From Auanema rhodensis (taxonomy: Eukaryota > Nematoda > Chromadorea > Rhabditida > Rhabditidae), in the NCBI GenBank assembly GCA_964057225.1, contig OZ059900.1, positions 22,459,638 to 22,523,637 on the forward strand: a stretch of DNA of 64,000 nucleotides, given 5' to 3'. The position numbers and the translations under genes were made by a program. The notes under the pieces were generated by a model. The model worked only from the letters and a program-made list of their open reading frames with translations. It did no database searches and was not told where the DNA came from. Below, one piece after another: positions 51,600-63,901 of this stretch. Position 1 is the first letter of the stretch, and each line of letters opens with the position of its first letter.

Positions 51600-54500
51600 T
51601 TTGACTTACGATTTCATGTGTTCAAACTCATGCAATGTCAATGAAACCTAGCTCAAAACTGTTCGTACAACGTCTGGTTCCACTTTCACGACAAAAAAAC
51701 AGGGGTTAGAAAATTTAGGAAATTAGCATATTCTGAGGGCACGCCCCTTATGGCTAATATTGATTAAATCGATTTTTGTTCATATGAGTCGTCAAATGCA
51801 ACGAATTTCAGCGTGTTACATACTAAAATGAAGTATTTTACATGCTGAACACTAGAAAAATACAAAAACACAGTATTTCCCATAAGAAATATTTTATTAT
51901 GCTGGAAAACCAGTTTTTGGAAATTTCGCTGTAAACAAGGTTTTGACTTACGATTTCATGTGTTCAAACTCATGCAATGTCAATGAAACCTAGCTCAAAA
52001 TTGTTCCTACAACGTCTAATTCCACTTTCACGACAAAAAAACAGGGGTTAGAAAATTAAGGAAATTAGCACATTCTGAGGGCACGCCCCTTATGGCTAAT
52101 ATTGATTAAATCGATTTTTGTTCATATGAGTCGTCAAATGCAACAAATTTCAGCGTGTTACATACTAAAATGAAGTATTTTACATGCTGAACACTAGAAA
52201 AATACAAAAACACAGTATTTCCCATGAGAAATATTTTATTATGCTGGAAAACCAGTTTTTGGAAATTTCGCTGTAAACAAGGTTTTGACTTACGATTTCA
52301 TGTGTTCAAACTCATGCAATGTCAATGAAACCTAGCTCAAAATTGTTTGTACAACGTCTAGTTCCACTTTCACGACAAAAAAACAGGGGTTAGAAAATTA
52401 AGGAAATTAGCATATTCTGAGGGCACGCCCCTTATGGCTAATATTGATTAAATCGATTTTTGTTCATATGAGTAGTCAAATGCAACGAATTTCAGCGTGT
52501 TACATACTTAAATGAAGCATTTTACATGCTGAACACTAGAAAAATACAAAAACACAGTATTTCCCATGAGAAATATTTTATTATACTGGAAACCAGTTTT
52601 TGGAATTTTCGCTGTAAACAAGGTTTTGACTTACAATTTCATGTGTTCAAACTCATGCAATGTCAATGAAACCTAGCTCAAAATTGTTCGTACAACGTCT
52701 AGTTCCACTTTCACGACAAAAAAACAGGGGTTAGAAAATTAAGGAAATTAGCATATTCTGAGGGCACGCCCCTTATGGCTAATATTGATTAAATCGATTT
52801 TTGTTCATATGAGTCGTCAAATGCAACGAATTTCAGCGTGTTACATACTAAAATGAAGCATTTTACATGCTAAACACTAGAAAAATACAAAAACACAGTA
52901 TTTCCCATGAGAAATATTTTATTATGCTGGAAAACCAGTTTTTGGAAATTTCGCTGTAAACAAGGTTTTGACTTACGATTTCATGTGTTCAAACTCATGC
53001 AATGTCAATGAAACCTAGCTCAAAATTGTTCCTACAATGTCTAATTCCACTTTCACGACAAAAAAACAGGGGTTAGAAAATTAAGGAAATTAGCACATTC
53101 TGAGGGCACGCCCCTTATGGCTAATATTGATTAAATCGATTTTTGTTCATATGAGTCGTCAAATGCAACAAATTTCAGCGTGTTACATACTAAAATGAAG
53201 TATTTTACATGCTGAACACTAGAAAAATACAAAAACACAGTTTTTCCCATGAGAAATATTTTATTATGCTGGAAAACCAGTTTTTGGAAAGTTCGCTGTA
53301 AACAAGGTTTTGACTTACGATTTCATGTGTTCAAACTCATGCAATGTCAATGAAACCTAGCTCAAAATTGTTCCTACAACGTCTAATTCCACTTTCACGA
53401 CAAAAAAACAGGGGTTAGAAAATTAAGGAAATTAGCACATTCTGAGGGCACGCCCCTTATGGCTAATATTGATTAAATCGATTTTTGTTCATATGAGTCG
53501 TCAAATGCAACGAATTTCAGCGTGTTACATACTTAAATGAAGCATTTTACATGCTGAACACTAGAAAAATACAAAAACACAGTATTTCCCATGAGAAATA
53601 TTTTATTATACTGGAAACCAGTTTTTGGAATTTTCGCTGTAAACAAGGTTTTGACTTACGATTTCATGTGTTCAAACTCATGCAATGTCAATGAAACCTA
53701 GCTCAAAACTGTTCGTACAACGTCTAGTTCCACTTTCACGACAAAAAAACAGGGGTTAGAAAGTTTAGGAAATTAGCATATTCTGAGGGCACGCCCCTTA
53801 TGGCTAATATTGATTAAATCGATTTTTGTTCATATGAGTCGTCAAATGCAACGAATTTCAGCGTGTTACATACTAAAATGAAGTATTTTACATGCTGAAC
53901 ACTAGAAAAGTACAAAAACACAGTATTTCCCATAAGAAATATTTTATTATACTGGAAACCAGTTTTTGGAATTTTCGCTGTAAACAAGGTTTTGACTTAC
54001 GATTTCATGTGTTCAAACTCATGCAATGTCAATGAAACCTAGCTCAAAATTGTTCGTACAACGTCTAGTTCCACTTTCACGACAAAAAAACAGGGGTTAG
54101 AAAATTAAGGAAATTAGCATATTCTGAGGGCACGCCCCTTATGGCTAATATTGATTAAATCGATTTTTGTTCATATGAGTCGTCAAATGCAATTAATTTC
54201 AGCGTGTTACATACTTAAATGAAGCATTTTACATGCTGAACACTAGAAAAATACAAAAACACAGTATTTCCCATGAGAAATATTTTATTATACTGGAAAC
54301 CAGTTTTTGGAATTTTCGCTGTAAACAAGGTTTTGACTTACGATTTCATGTGTTCAAACTCATGCAATGTCAATGAAACCTAGCTCAAAACTGTTCGTAC
54401 AACGTCTAGTTCCACTTTCACGACAAAAAAACAGGGGTTAGAAAATTTAGGAAATTAGCATATTCTGAGGACACGCCCCTTATGGCTAATATTGATTAAA

Positions 54501-55357
54501 TCGATTTTTGTTCATATGAGTCGTCAAATGCAACGAATTTCAGCGTGTTACATACTAAAATGAAGCATTTTACATGCTGAACACTAGAAAAATACAAAAA
54601 CACAGTTTTTCCCATGAGAAATATTTTATTATGCTGGAAAACCAGTTTTTGGAAATTTCGCTGTAAACAAGGTTTTGACTTACGATTTCATGTGTTCAAA
54701 CTCATGCAATGTCAATGAAACCTAGCTCAAAATTGTTCGTACAACGTCTAGTTCCACTTTCACGACAAAAAAACAGGGGTTAGAAAATTTAGGAAATTAG
54801 CATATTCTGAGGGCACGCCCCTTATGGCTAATATTGATTAAATCGATTTTTGTTCATATGAGTCGTCAAATGCAACGAATTTCATCGTGTTACATACTAA
54901 AATGAAGTATTTTACATGCTGAACACTAGAAAAATACAAAAACACAGTATTTCCCATGAGAAATATTTTATTATGCTGGAAAACCAGTTTTTGGAAGTTT
55001 CGCTGTAAACAAGGTTTTGACTTACGATTTCATGTGTTCAAACTCATGCAATGTCAATGAAACCTAGCTCAAAATTGTTCCTACAACGTCTAGTTCCACT
55101 TTCACGACAAAAAAACAGGGGTTAGAAAATTTAGGAAATTAGCATATTCTGAGGGCACGCCCCTTATGGCTAATATTGATTAAATCGATTTTTGTTCATA
55201 TGAGTCGTCAAATGCAACGAATTTCAGCGTATTACATACTAAAATGAAGTATTTCACATGCTGAACACTAGAAAAATACAAAAACACAGTATTTCCCATG
55301 AGAAATATTTTATTATGCTGGAAAACCAGTTTTTGGAAATTTCGCTGTAAACAAGGT
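51600..55357. repeat. 11-mer higher-order repeat, unit 2 (3758 bp)
   Basis: Starts are 51600, 51942, 52284, 52625, 52967, 53309, 53650, 53991, 54332, 54674 and 55016. It matches unit 1 except for three places. The second monomer (51942) is CTAATT, GCACATT, CAACAAA type instead of CTAGTTACAC with CGATGTTTG. The tenth changes type in its second half (CATCGTG). The eleventh is also altered. AATGTCT at 53038 is private. The replaced second monomer looks like a local conversion. Confidence 0.9.
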
Positions 55358-58092
55358 TTTGACTTACGATTTCATGTGTTCAAACTCATGCAATGTCAAT
55401 GAAACCTTGCTCAAAATTGTTCCTACAACGTCTAGTTCCACTTTCACGACAAAAAAACAGGGGTTAGAAAATTAAGGAAATTAGCATATTCTGAGGGCAC
55501 GCCCCTTATGGCTAATATTGATTAAATCGATTTTTGTTCATATGAGTCGTCAAATGAAACGAATTTCAGGGTGTTACATACTAAAATGAAGCATTTTACA
55601 TGCTGAACACTATAAAAATACAAAAACACAGTATTTCCCATGAGAAATATTTTATTATGCTGGAAAACCAGTTTTTGGAAAGTTCGCTGTAAACAAGGTT
55701 TTGACTTACGATTTCATGTGTTCAAACTCATGCAATGTCAATGAAACCTAGCTCAAAATTGTTCCTACAACGTCTAATTCCACTTTCACGACAAAAAAAC
55801 AGGGGTTAGAAAATTAAGGAAATTAGCACATTCTGAGGGCACGCCCCTTATGGCTAATATTGATTAAATCGATTTTTGTTCATATGAGTCGTCAAATGCA
55901 ACAAATTTCAGCGTGTTACATACTAAAATGAAGTATTTTACATGCTGAACACTAGAAAAATACAAAAACACAGTTTTTCCCATGAGAAATATTTTATTAT
56001 GCTGGAAAACCAGTTTTTGGAAATTTCGCTGTAAACAAGGTTTTGACTTACGATTTCATGTGTTCAAACTCATGCAATGTCAATGAAACCTAGCTCAAAA
56101 TTGTTCCTACAACGTCTAGTTCCACTTTCACGACAAAAAAACAGGGGTTAGAAAATTTAGGAAATTAGCATATTCTGAGGGCACGCCCCTTATGGCTAAT
56201 ATTGATTAAATCGATTTTTGTTCATATGAGTCGTCAAATGCATTGAATTTCAGCGTATTACATACTAAAATGAAGTATTTCACATGCTGAACACTAGAAA
56301 AATACAAAAACACAGTATTTCCCATGAGAAATATTTTATTATGCTGGAAAACCAGTTTTTGGAAATTTCACTGTAAACAAGGTTTTGACTTACGATTTCA
56401 TGTGTTCAAACTCATGCAATGTCAATGAAACCTTGCTCAAAATTGTTCCTACAACGTCTAGTTCCACTTTCACGACAAAAAAACAGGGGTTAGAAAATTA
56501 AGGAAATTAGCATATTCTGAGGGCACGCCCCTTATGGCTAATATTGATTAAATCGATTTTTGTTCATATGAGTCGTCAAATGCAACGAATTTCAGCGTGT
56601 TACATACTAAAATGAAGCATTTTACATGCTGAACACTATAAAAATACAAAAACACAGTATTTCCCATGAGAAATATTTTATTATGCTGGAAAACCAGTTT
56701 TTGGAAATTTCGCTGTAAACAAGGTTTTGACTTACGATTTCATGTGTTCAAACTCATGCAATGTCAATGAAACCTAGCTCAAAATTGTTCCTACAACGTC
56801 TAATTCCACTTTCACGACAAAAAAACAGGGGTTAGAAAATTAAGGAAATTAGCACATTCTGAGGGCACGCCCCTTATGGCTAATATTGATTAAATCGATT
56901 TTTGTTCATATGAGTCGTCAAATGCAACGAATTTCAGCGTATTACAAACTAAAATGAAGTATTTCACATGCTGAACACTAGAAAAATACAAAAACACAGT
57001 ATTTCCCATGAGAAATATTTTATTATGCTGGAAAACCAGTTTTTGGAAATTTCGCTGTAAACAAGGTTTTGACTTACGATTTCATGTGTTCAAACTCATG
57101 CAATGTCAATGAAACCTTGCTCAAAATTGTTCCTACAACGTCTAGTTCCACTTTCACGACAAAAAAACAGGGGTTAGAAAATTTAGGAAATTAGCATATT
57201 CTGAGGGCACGCCCCTTATGGCTAATATTGATTAAATCGATTTTTGTTCATATGAGTCGTCAAATGAAACGAATTTCAGGGTGTTACATACTAAAATGAA
57301 GCATTTTACATGCTGAACACTATAAAAATACAAAAACACAGTATTTCCCATGAGAAATATTTTATTATGCTGGAAAACCAGTTTTTGGAAAGTTCGCTGT
57401 AAACAAGGTTTTGACTTACGATTTCATGTGTTCAAACTCATGCAATGTCAATGAAACCTAGCTCAAAATTGTTCCTACAACGTCTAATTCCACTTTCACG
57501 ACAAAAAAACAGGGGTTAGAAAATTAAGGAAATTAGCACATTCTGAGGGCACGCCCCTTATGGCTAATATTGATTAAATCGATTTTTGTTCATATGAGTC
57601 GTCAAATGCAACGAATTTCAGCGTGTTACATACTAAAATGAAGTATTTTACATGCTGAACACTAGAAAAATACAAAAACACAGTATTTCCCATGAGAAAT
57701 ATTTTATTATGCTGGAAAACCAGTTTTTGGAAATTTCGCTGTAAACAAGGTTTTGACTTACGATTTCATGTGTTCAAACTCATGCAATGTCAATGAAACC
57801 TAGCTCAAAATTGTTCCTACAACGTCTAGTTCCACTTTCACGACAAAAAACAGGGGTTAGAAAATTAAGGAAATTAGCATATTCTGAGGGCACGCCCCTT
57901 ATGGCTAATATTGATTAAATCGATTTTTGTTCATATGAGTCGTCAAATGCAACGAATTTCAGCGTATTACAAACTAAAATGAAGTATTTCACATGCTGAA
58001 CACTAGAAAAATACAAAAACACAGTATTTCCCATGAGAAATATTTTATTATGCTGGAAAACCAGTTTTTGGAAATTTCGCTGTAAACAAGGT
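55358..58092. repeat. Array segment: eight monomers including hybrids
   Basis: Starts are 55358, 55700, 56042, 56384, 56726, 57068, 57410 and 57752. The first four continue the copy of 7858-9225. The monomer at 56726 is a hybrid (CTAATT with GCACATT, then GCGTATTACAAAC). The monomer at 57752 is another (A6 first part, then GCGTATTACAAAC). A CpG-to-CpA change, TTTCACTG, is at 56368. Confidence 0.85.
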
Positions 58093-60483
58093 TTTGACTT
58101 ACGATTTCATGTGTTCAAACTCATGCAATGTCAATGAAACCTAGCTCAAAATTGTTCCTACAACGTCTAGTTCCACTTTCACGACAAAAAACAGGGGTTA
58201 GAAAATTAAGGAAATTAGCATATTCTGAGGGCACGCCCCTTATGGCTAATATTGATTAAATCGATTTTTGTTCATATGAGTCGTCAAATGCAACGAATTT
58301 CAGCGTGTTACATACTAAAATGAAGCATTTTACATGCTGAACACTATAAAAATACAAAAACACAGTATTTCCCATGAGAAATATTTTATTATGCTGGAAA
58401 ACCAGTTTTTGGAAATTTCGCTGTAAACAAGGTTTTGACTTACGATTTCATGTGTTCAAACTCATGCAATGTCAATGAAACCTAGCTCAAAATTGTTCCT
58501 ACAACGTCTAATTCCACTTTCACGACAAAAAAACAGGGGTTAGAAAATTAAGGAAATTAGCATATTCTGAGGGCACGCCCCTTATGGCTAATATTGATTA
58601 AATCGATTTTTGTTCATATGAGTCGTCAAATGCAACGAATTTTAGCGTGTTACATACTAAAATGAAGCATTTTACATGCTGAACACTAGAAAAATACAAA
58701 AACACAGTATTTCCCATGAGAAATATTTTATTATGCTGGAAAACCAGTTTTTGGAAATTTCGCTGTAAACAAGGTTTTGACTTACGATTTCATGTGTTCA
58801 AACTCATGCAATGTCAATGAAACCTAGCTCAAAATTGTTCGTACAACGTCTAGTTCCACTTTCACGACAAAAAAACAGGGGTTAGAAAATTAAGGAAATT
58901 AGCATATTCTGAGGGCACGCCCCTTATGGCTAATATTGATTAAATCGATTTTTGTTCATATGAGTCGTCAAATGCAACGAATTTTAGCGTGTTACATACT
59001 AAAATGAAGCATTTTACATGCTGAACACTAGAAAAATACAAAAACACAGTATTTCCCATGAGAAATATTTTATTATGCTGGAAAACCAGTTTTTGGAAAT
59101 TTCGCTGTAAACAAGGTTTTGACTTACGATTTCATGTGTTCAAACTCATGCAATGTCAATGAAACCTAGCTCAAAATTGTTCGTACAACGTCTAGTTCCA
59201 CTTTCACGACAAAAAAACAGGGGTTAGAAAATTAAGGAAATTAGCATATTCTGAGGGCACGCCCCTTATGGCTAATATTGATTAAATCGATTTTTGTTCA
59301 TATGAGTCGTCAAATGCAACGAATTTCAGCGTATTACAAACTAAAATGAAGTATTTCACATGCTGAACACTAGAAAAATACAAAAACACAGTATTTCCCA
59401 TGAGAAATATTTTATTATGCTGGAAAACCAGTTTTTGGAAATTTCGCTGTAAACAAGGTTTTGACTTACGATTTCATGTGTTCAAACTCATGCAATGTCA
59501 ATGAAACCTTGCTCAAAATTGTTCCTACAACGTCTAGTTCCACTTTCACGACAAAAAAACAGGGGTTAGAAAATTTAGGAAATTAGCATATTCTGAGGGC
59601 ACGCCCCTTATGGCTAATATTGATTAAATCGATTTTTGTTCATATGAGTCGTCAAATGAAACGAATTTCAGGGTGTTACATACTAAAATGAAGCATTTTA
59701 CATGCTGAACACTATAAAAATACAAAAACACAGTATTTCCCATGAGAAATATTTTATTATGCTGGAAAACCAGTTTTTGGAAAGTTCGCTGTAAACAAGG
59801 TTTTGACTTACGATTTCATGTGTTCAAACTCATGCAATGTCAATGAAACCTAGCTCAAAATTGTTCCTACAACGTCTAATTCCACTTTCACGACAAAAAA
59901 ACAGGGGTTAGAAAATTAAGGAAATTAGCACATTCTGAGGGCACGCCCCTTATGGCTAATATTGATTAAATCGATTTTTGTTCATATGAGTCGTCAAATG
60001 CAACGAATTTCAGCGTGTTACATACTAAAATGAAGTATTTTACATGCTGAACACTAGAAAAATACAAAAACACAGTATTTCCCATGAGAAATATTTTATT
60101 ATGCTGGAAAACCAGTTTTTGGAAATTTCGCTGTAAACAAGGTTTTGACTTACGATTTCATGTGTTCAAACTCATGCAATGTCAATGAAACCTAGCTCAA
60201 AATTGTTCCTACAACGTCTAGTTCCACTTTCACGACAAAAAACAGGGGTTAGAAAATTAAGGAAATTAGCATATTCTGAGGGCACGCCTCTATGGCTTAT
60301 ATTGATTAAATCGATTTTTGTTCATATGATTCGTCAAATGCATTGAATTTCAGCGTGTTACATACTAAAATGAAGTGTTTTACATGCTGAACACTAGAAA
60401 AATACAAAAACACAGTATTTCCCATGAGAAATATTTTATTATGCTGGAAAACCAGTTTTTGAAAATTTCGCTGTAAACAAGGT
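58093..60483. repeat. 7-mer block copied from the 12-14 kb region
   Basis: Starts are 58093, 58434, 58776, 59118, 59460, 59802 and 60144. The order is Y1, Y2, Y3, Y4, Y5, Y6, X, the same as 11960-14350. The total length of 2391 bp is equal in both. It is the middle part of the long colinear duplication. Confidence 0.9.
60144..60483. repeat. Variant monomer X, copy 4 (340 bp)
   Basis: It carries the X marks including TTTTTGAAAATTTC. It sits at the end of the block 58093-60483 and matches the X copy at 14011 in the colinear comparison with 11960-14350, 46 kb to the left. This shows that the X-led unit was present before the large duplication. Confidence 0.92.
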
Positions 60484-63400
60484 TTTGACTTACGATTTCA
60501 TGTGTTCAAACTCATGCAATGTCAATGAAACCTAGCTCAAAATTGTTCCTACAACGTCTAGTTCCACTTTCACGACAAAAAACAGGGGTTAGAAAATTAA
60601 GGAAATTAGCATATTCTGAGGGCACGCCCCTTATGGCTAATATTGATTAAATCGATTTTTGTTCATATGAGTCGTCAAATGCAACGAATTTTAGCGTGTT
60701 ACATACTAAAATGAAGCATTTTACATGCTGAACACTAGAAAAATACAAAAACACAGTATTTCCCATGAGAAATATTTTATTATGCTGGAAAACCAGTTTT
60801 TGGAAATTTCGCTGTAAACAAGGTTTTGACTTACGATTTCATGTGTTCAAACTCATGCAATGTCAGTGAAACCTAGCTCAAAATTGTTCGTACAACGTCT
60901 AGTTCCACTTTCACGACAAAAAAACAGGGGTTAGAAAATTAAGGAAATTAGCATATTCTGAGGGCACGCCCCTTATGGCTAATATTGATTAAATCGATTT
61001 TTGTTCATATGAGTCGTCAAATGCAACGAATTTTAGCGTGTTACATACTAAAATGAAGCATTTTACATGCTGAACACTAGAAAAATACAAAAACACAGTA
61101 TTTCCCATGAGAAATATTTTATTATGCTGGAAAACCAGTTTTTGGAAATTTCGCTGTAAACAAGGTTTTGACTTACGATTTCATGTGTTCAAACTCATGC
61201 AATGTCAATGAAACCTAGCTCAAAATTGTTCGTACAACGTCTAGTTCCACTTTCACGACAAAAAAACAGGGGTTAGAAAATTAAGGAAATTAGCATATTC
61301 TGAGGGCACGCCCCTTATGGCTAATATTGATTAAATCGATTTTTGTTCATATGAGTCGTCAAATGCAACGAATTTCAGCGTGTTACATACTAAAATGAAG
61401 CATTTTACATGCTGAACACTAGAAAAATACAAAAACACAGTATTTCCCATGAGAAATATTTTATTATGCTGGAAAACCAGTTTTTGGAAATTTCGCTGTA
61501 AACAAGGTTTTGACTTACGATTTCATGTGTTCAAACTCATGCAATGTCAATGAAACCTAGCTCAAAATTGTTCCTACAACGTCTAGTTCCACTTTCACGA
61601 CAAAAAAACAGGGGTTAGAAAATTTAGGAAATTAGCATATTCTGAGGGCACGCCCCTTATGGCTAATATTGATTAAATCGATTTTTGTTCATATGAGTCG
61701 TCAAATGCAACGAATTTCAGCGTATTACAAACTAAAATGAAGTATTTCACATGCTGAACACTAGAAAAATACAAAAACACAGTATTTCCCATGAGAAATA
61801 TTTTATTATGCTGGAAAACCAGTTTTTGGAAATTTCGCTGTAAACAAGGTTTTGACTTACGATTTCATGTGTTCAAACTCATGCAATGTCAATGAAACCT
61901 TGCTCAAAATTGTTCCTACAACGTCTAGTTCCACTTTCACGACAAAAAAACAGGGGTTAGAAAATTTAGGAAATTAGCATATTCTGAGGGCACGCCCCTT
62001 ATGGCTAATATTGATTAAATCGATTTTTGTTCATATGAGTCGTCAAATGAAACGAATTTCAGGGTGTTACATACTAAAATGAAGCATTTTACATGCTGAA
62101 CACTATAAAAATACAAAAACACAGTATTTCCCATGAGAAATATTTTATTATGCTGGAAAACCAGTTTTTGGAAAGTTCGCTGTAAACAAGGTTTTGACTT
62201 ACGATTTCATGTGTTCAAACTCATGCAATGTCAATGAAACCTAGCTCAAAATTGTTCCTACAACGTCTAATTCCACTTTCACGACAAAAAAACAGGGGTT
62301 AGAAAATTAAGGAAATTAGCACATTCTGAGGGCACGCCCCTTATGGCTAATATTGATTAAATCGATTTTTGTTCATATGAGTCGTCAAATGCAACGAATT
62401 TCAGCGTGTTACATACTAAAATGAAGTATTTTACATGCTGAACACTAGAAAAATACAAAAACACAGTATTTCCCATGAGAAATATTTTATTATGCTGGAA
62501 AACCAGTTTTTGGAAATTTCGCTGTAAACAAGGTTTTGACTTACGATTTCATGTGTTCAAACTCATGCAATGTCAATGAAACCTAGCTCAAAATTGTTCC
62601 TACAACGTCTAGTTCCACTTTCACGACAAAAAAACAGGGGTTAGAAAATTTAGGAAATTAGCATATTCTGAGGGCACGCCCCTTATGGCTAATATTGATT
62701 AAATCGATTTTTGTTCATATGAGTCGTCAAATGCAACGAATTTCAGCGTATTACAAACTAAAATGAAGTATTTCACATGCTGAACACTAGAAAAATACAA
62801 AAACACAGTATTTCCCATGAGAAATATTTTATTATGCTGGAAAACCAGTTTTTGGAAATTTCGCTGTAAACAAGGTTTTGACTTACGATTTCATGTGTTC
62901 AAACTCATGCAATGTCAATGAAACCTAGCTCAAAATTGTTCGTACAACGTCTAGTTCCACTTTCACGACAAAAAAACAGGGGTTAGAAAATTAAGGAAAT
63001 TAGCATATTCTGAGGGCACGCCCCTTATGGCTAATATTGATTAAATCGATTTTTGTTCATATGAGTCGTCAAATGCAACGAATTTCAGCGTATTACAAAC
63101 TAAAATGAAGTATTTCACATGCTGATCACTAGAAAAATACAAAAACACAATATTTCCCATGAGAAATATTTTATTATGCTGGAAAACCAGTTTTTGGAAA
63201 GTTCGCTGTAAACAAGGTTTTGACTTACGATTTCATGTGTTCAAACTCATGCAATGTCAATGAAACCTAGCTCAAAATTGTTCCTACAACGTCTAATTCC
63301 ACTTTCACGACAAAAAAACAGGGGTTAGAAAATTAAGGAAATTAGCACATTCTGAGGGCACGCCCCTTATGGCTAATATTGATTAAATCGATTTTTGTTC

Positions 63401-63901
63401 ATATGAGTCGTCAAATGCAACGAATTTCAGCGTGTTACATACTAAAATGAAGTATTTTACATGCTGAACACTAGAGAAATACAAAAACACAGTATTTCCC
63501 ATAAGAAATATTTTATTATGCTGGAAAACCAGTTTTTGGAAATTTCGCTGTAAACAAGGTTTTGACTTACGATTTCATGTGTTCAAACTCATGCAATGTC
63601 AATGAAACCTAGCTCAAAATTGTTCGTACAACGTCTAGTTCCACTTTCACGACAAAAAAACAGGGGTTAGAAAATTAAGGAAATTAGCATATTCTGAGGG
63701 CACGCCCCTTATGGCTAATATTGATTAAATCGATTTTTGTTCATATGAGTAGTCAAATGCAACGAATTTCAGCGTGTTACATACTTAAATGAAGCATTTT
63801 ACATGCTGAACACTAGAAAAATACAAAAACACAGTATTTCCCATGAGAAATATTTTATTATACTGGAAACCAGTTTTTGGAATTTTCGCTGTAAACAAAG
63901 T
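60484..63901. repeat. Array segment: last ten complete monomers
   Basis: Starts are 60484, 60825, 61167, 61509, 61851, 62193, 62535, 62877, 63219 and 63561. The first is a hybrid (A6 first part of Y1, then TTTTAGCGTG). From 61167 the order follows 19134-21526, with one extra monomer (62877, private CTGATCAC and CACAATATT). A private change GTCAGTGAAAC is at 60864. Confidence 0.85.
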
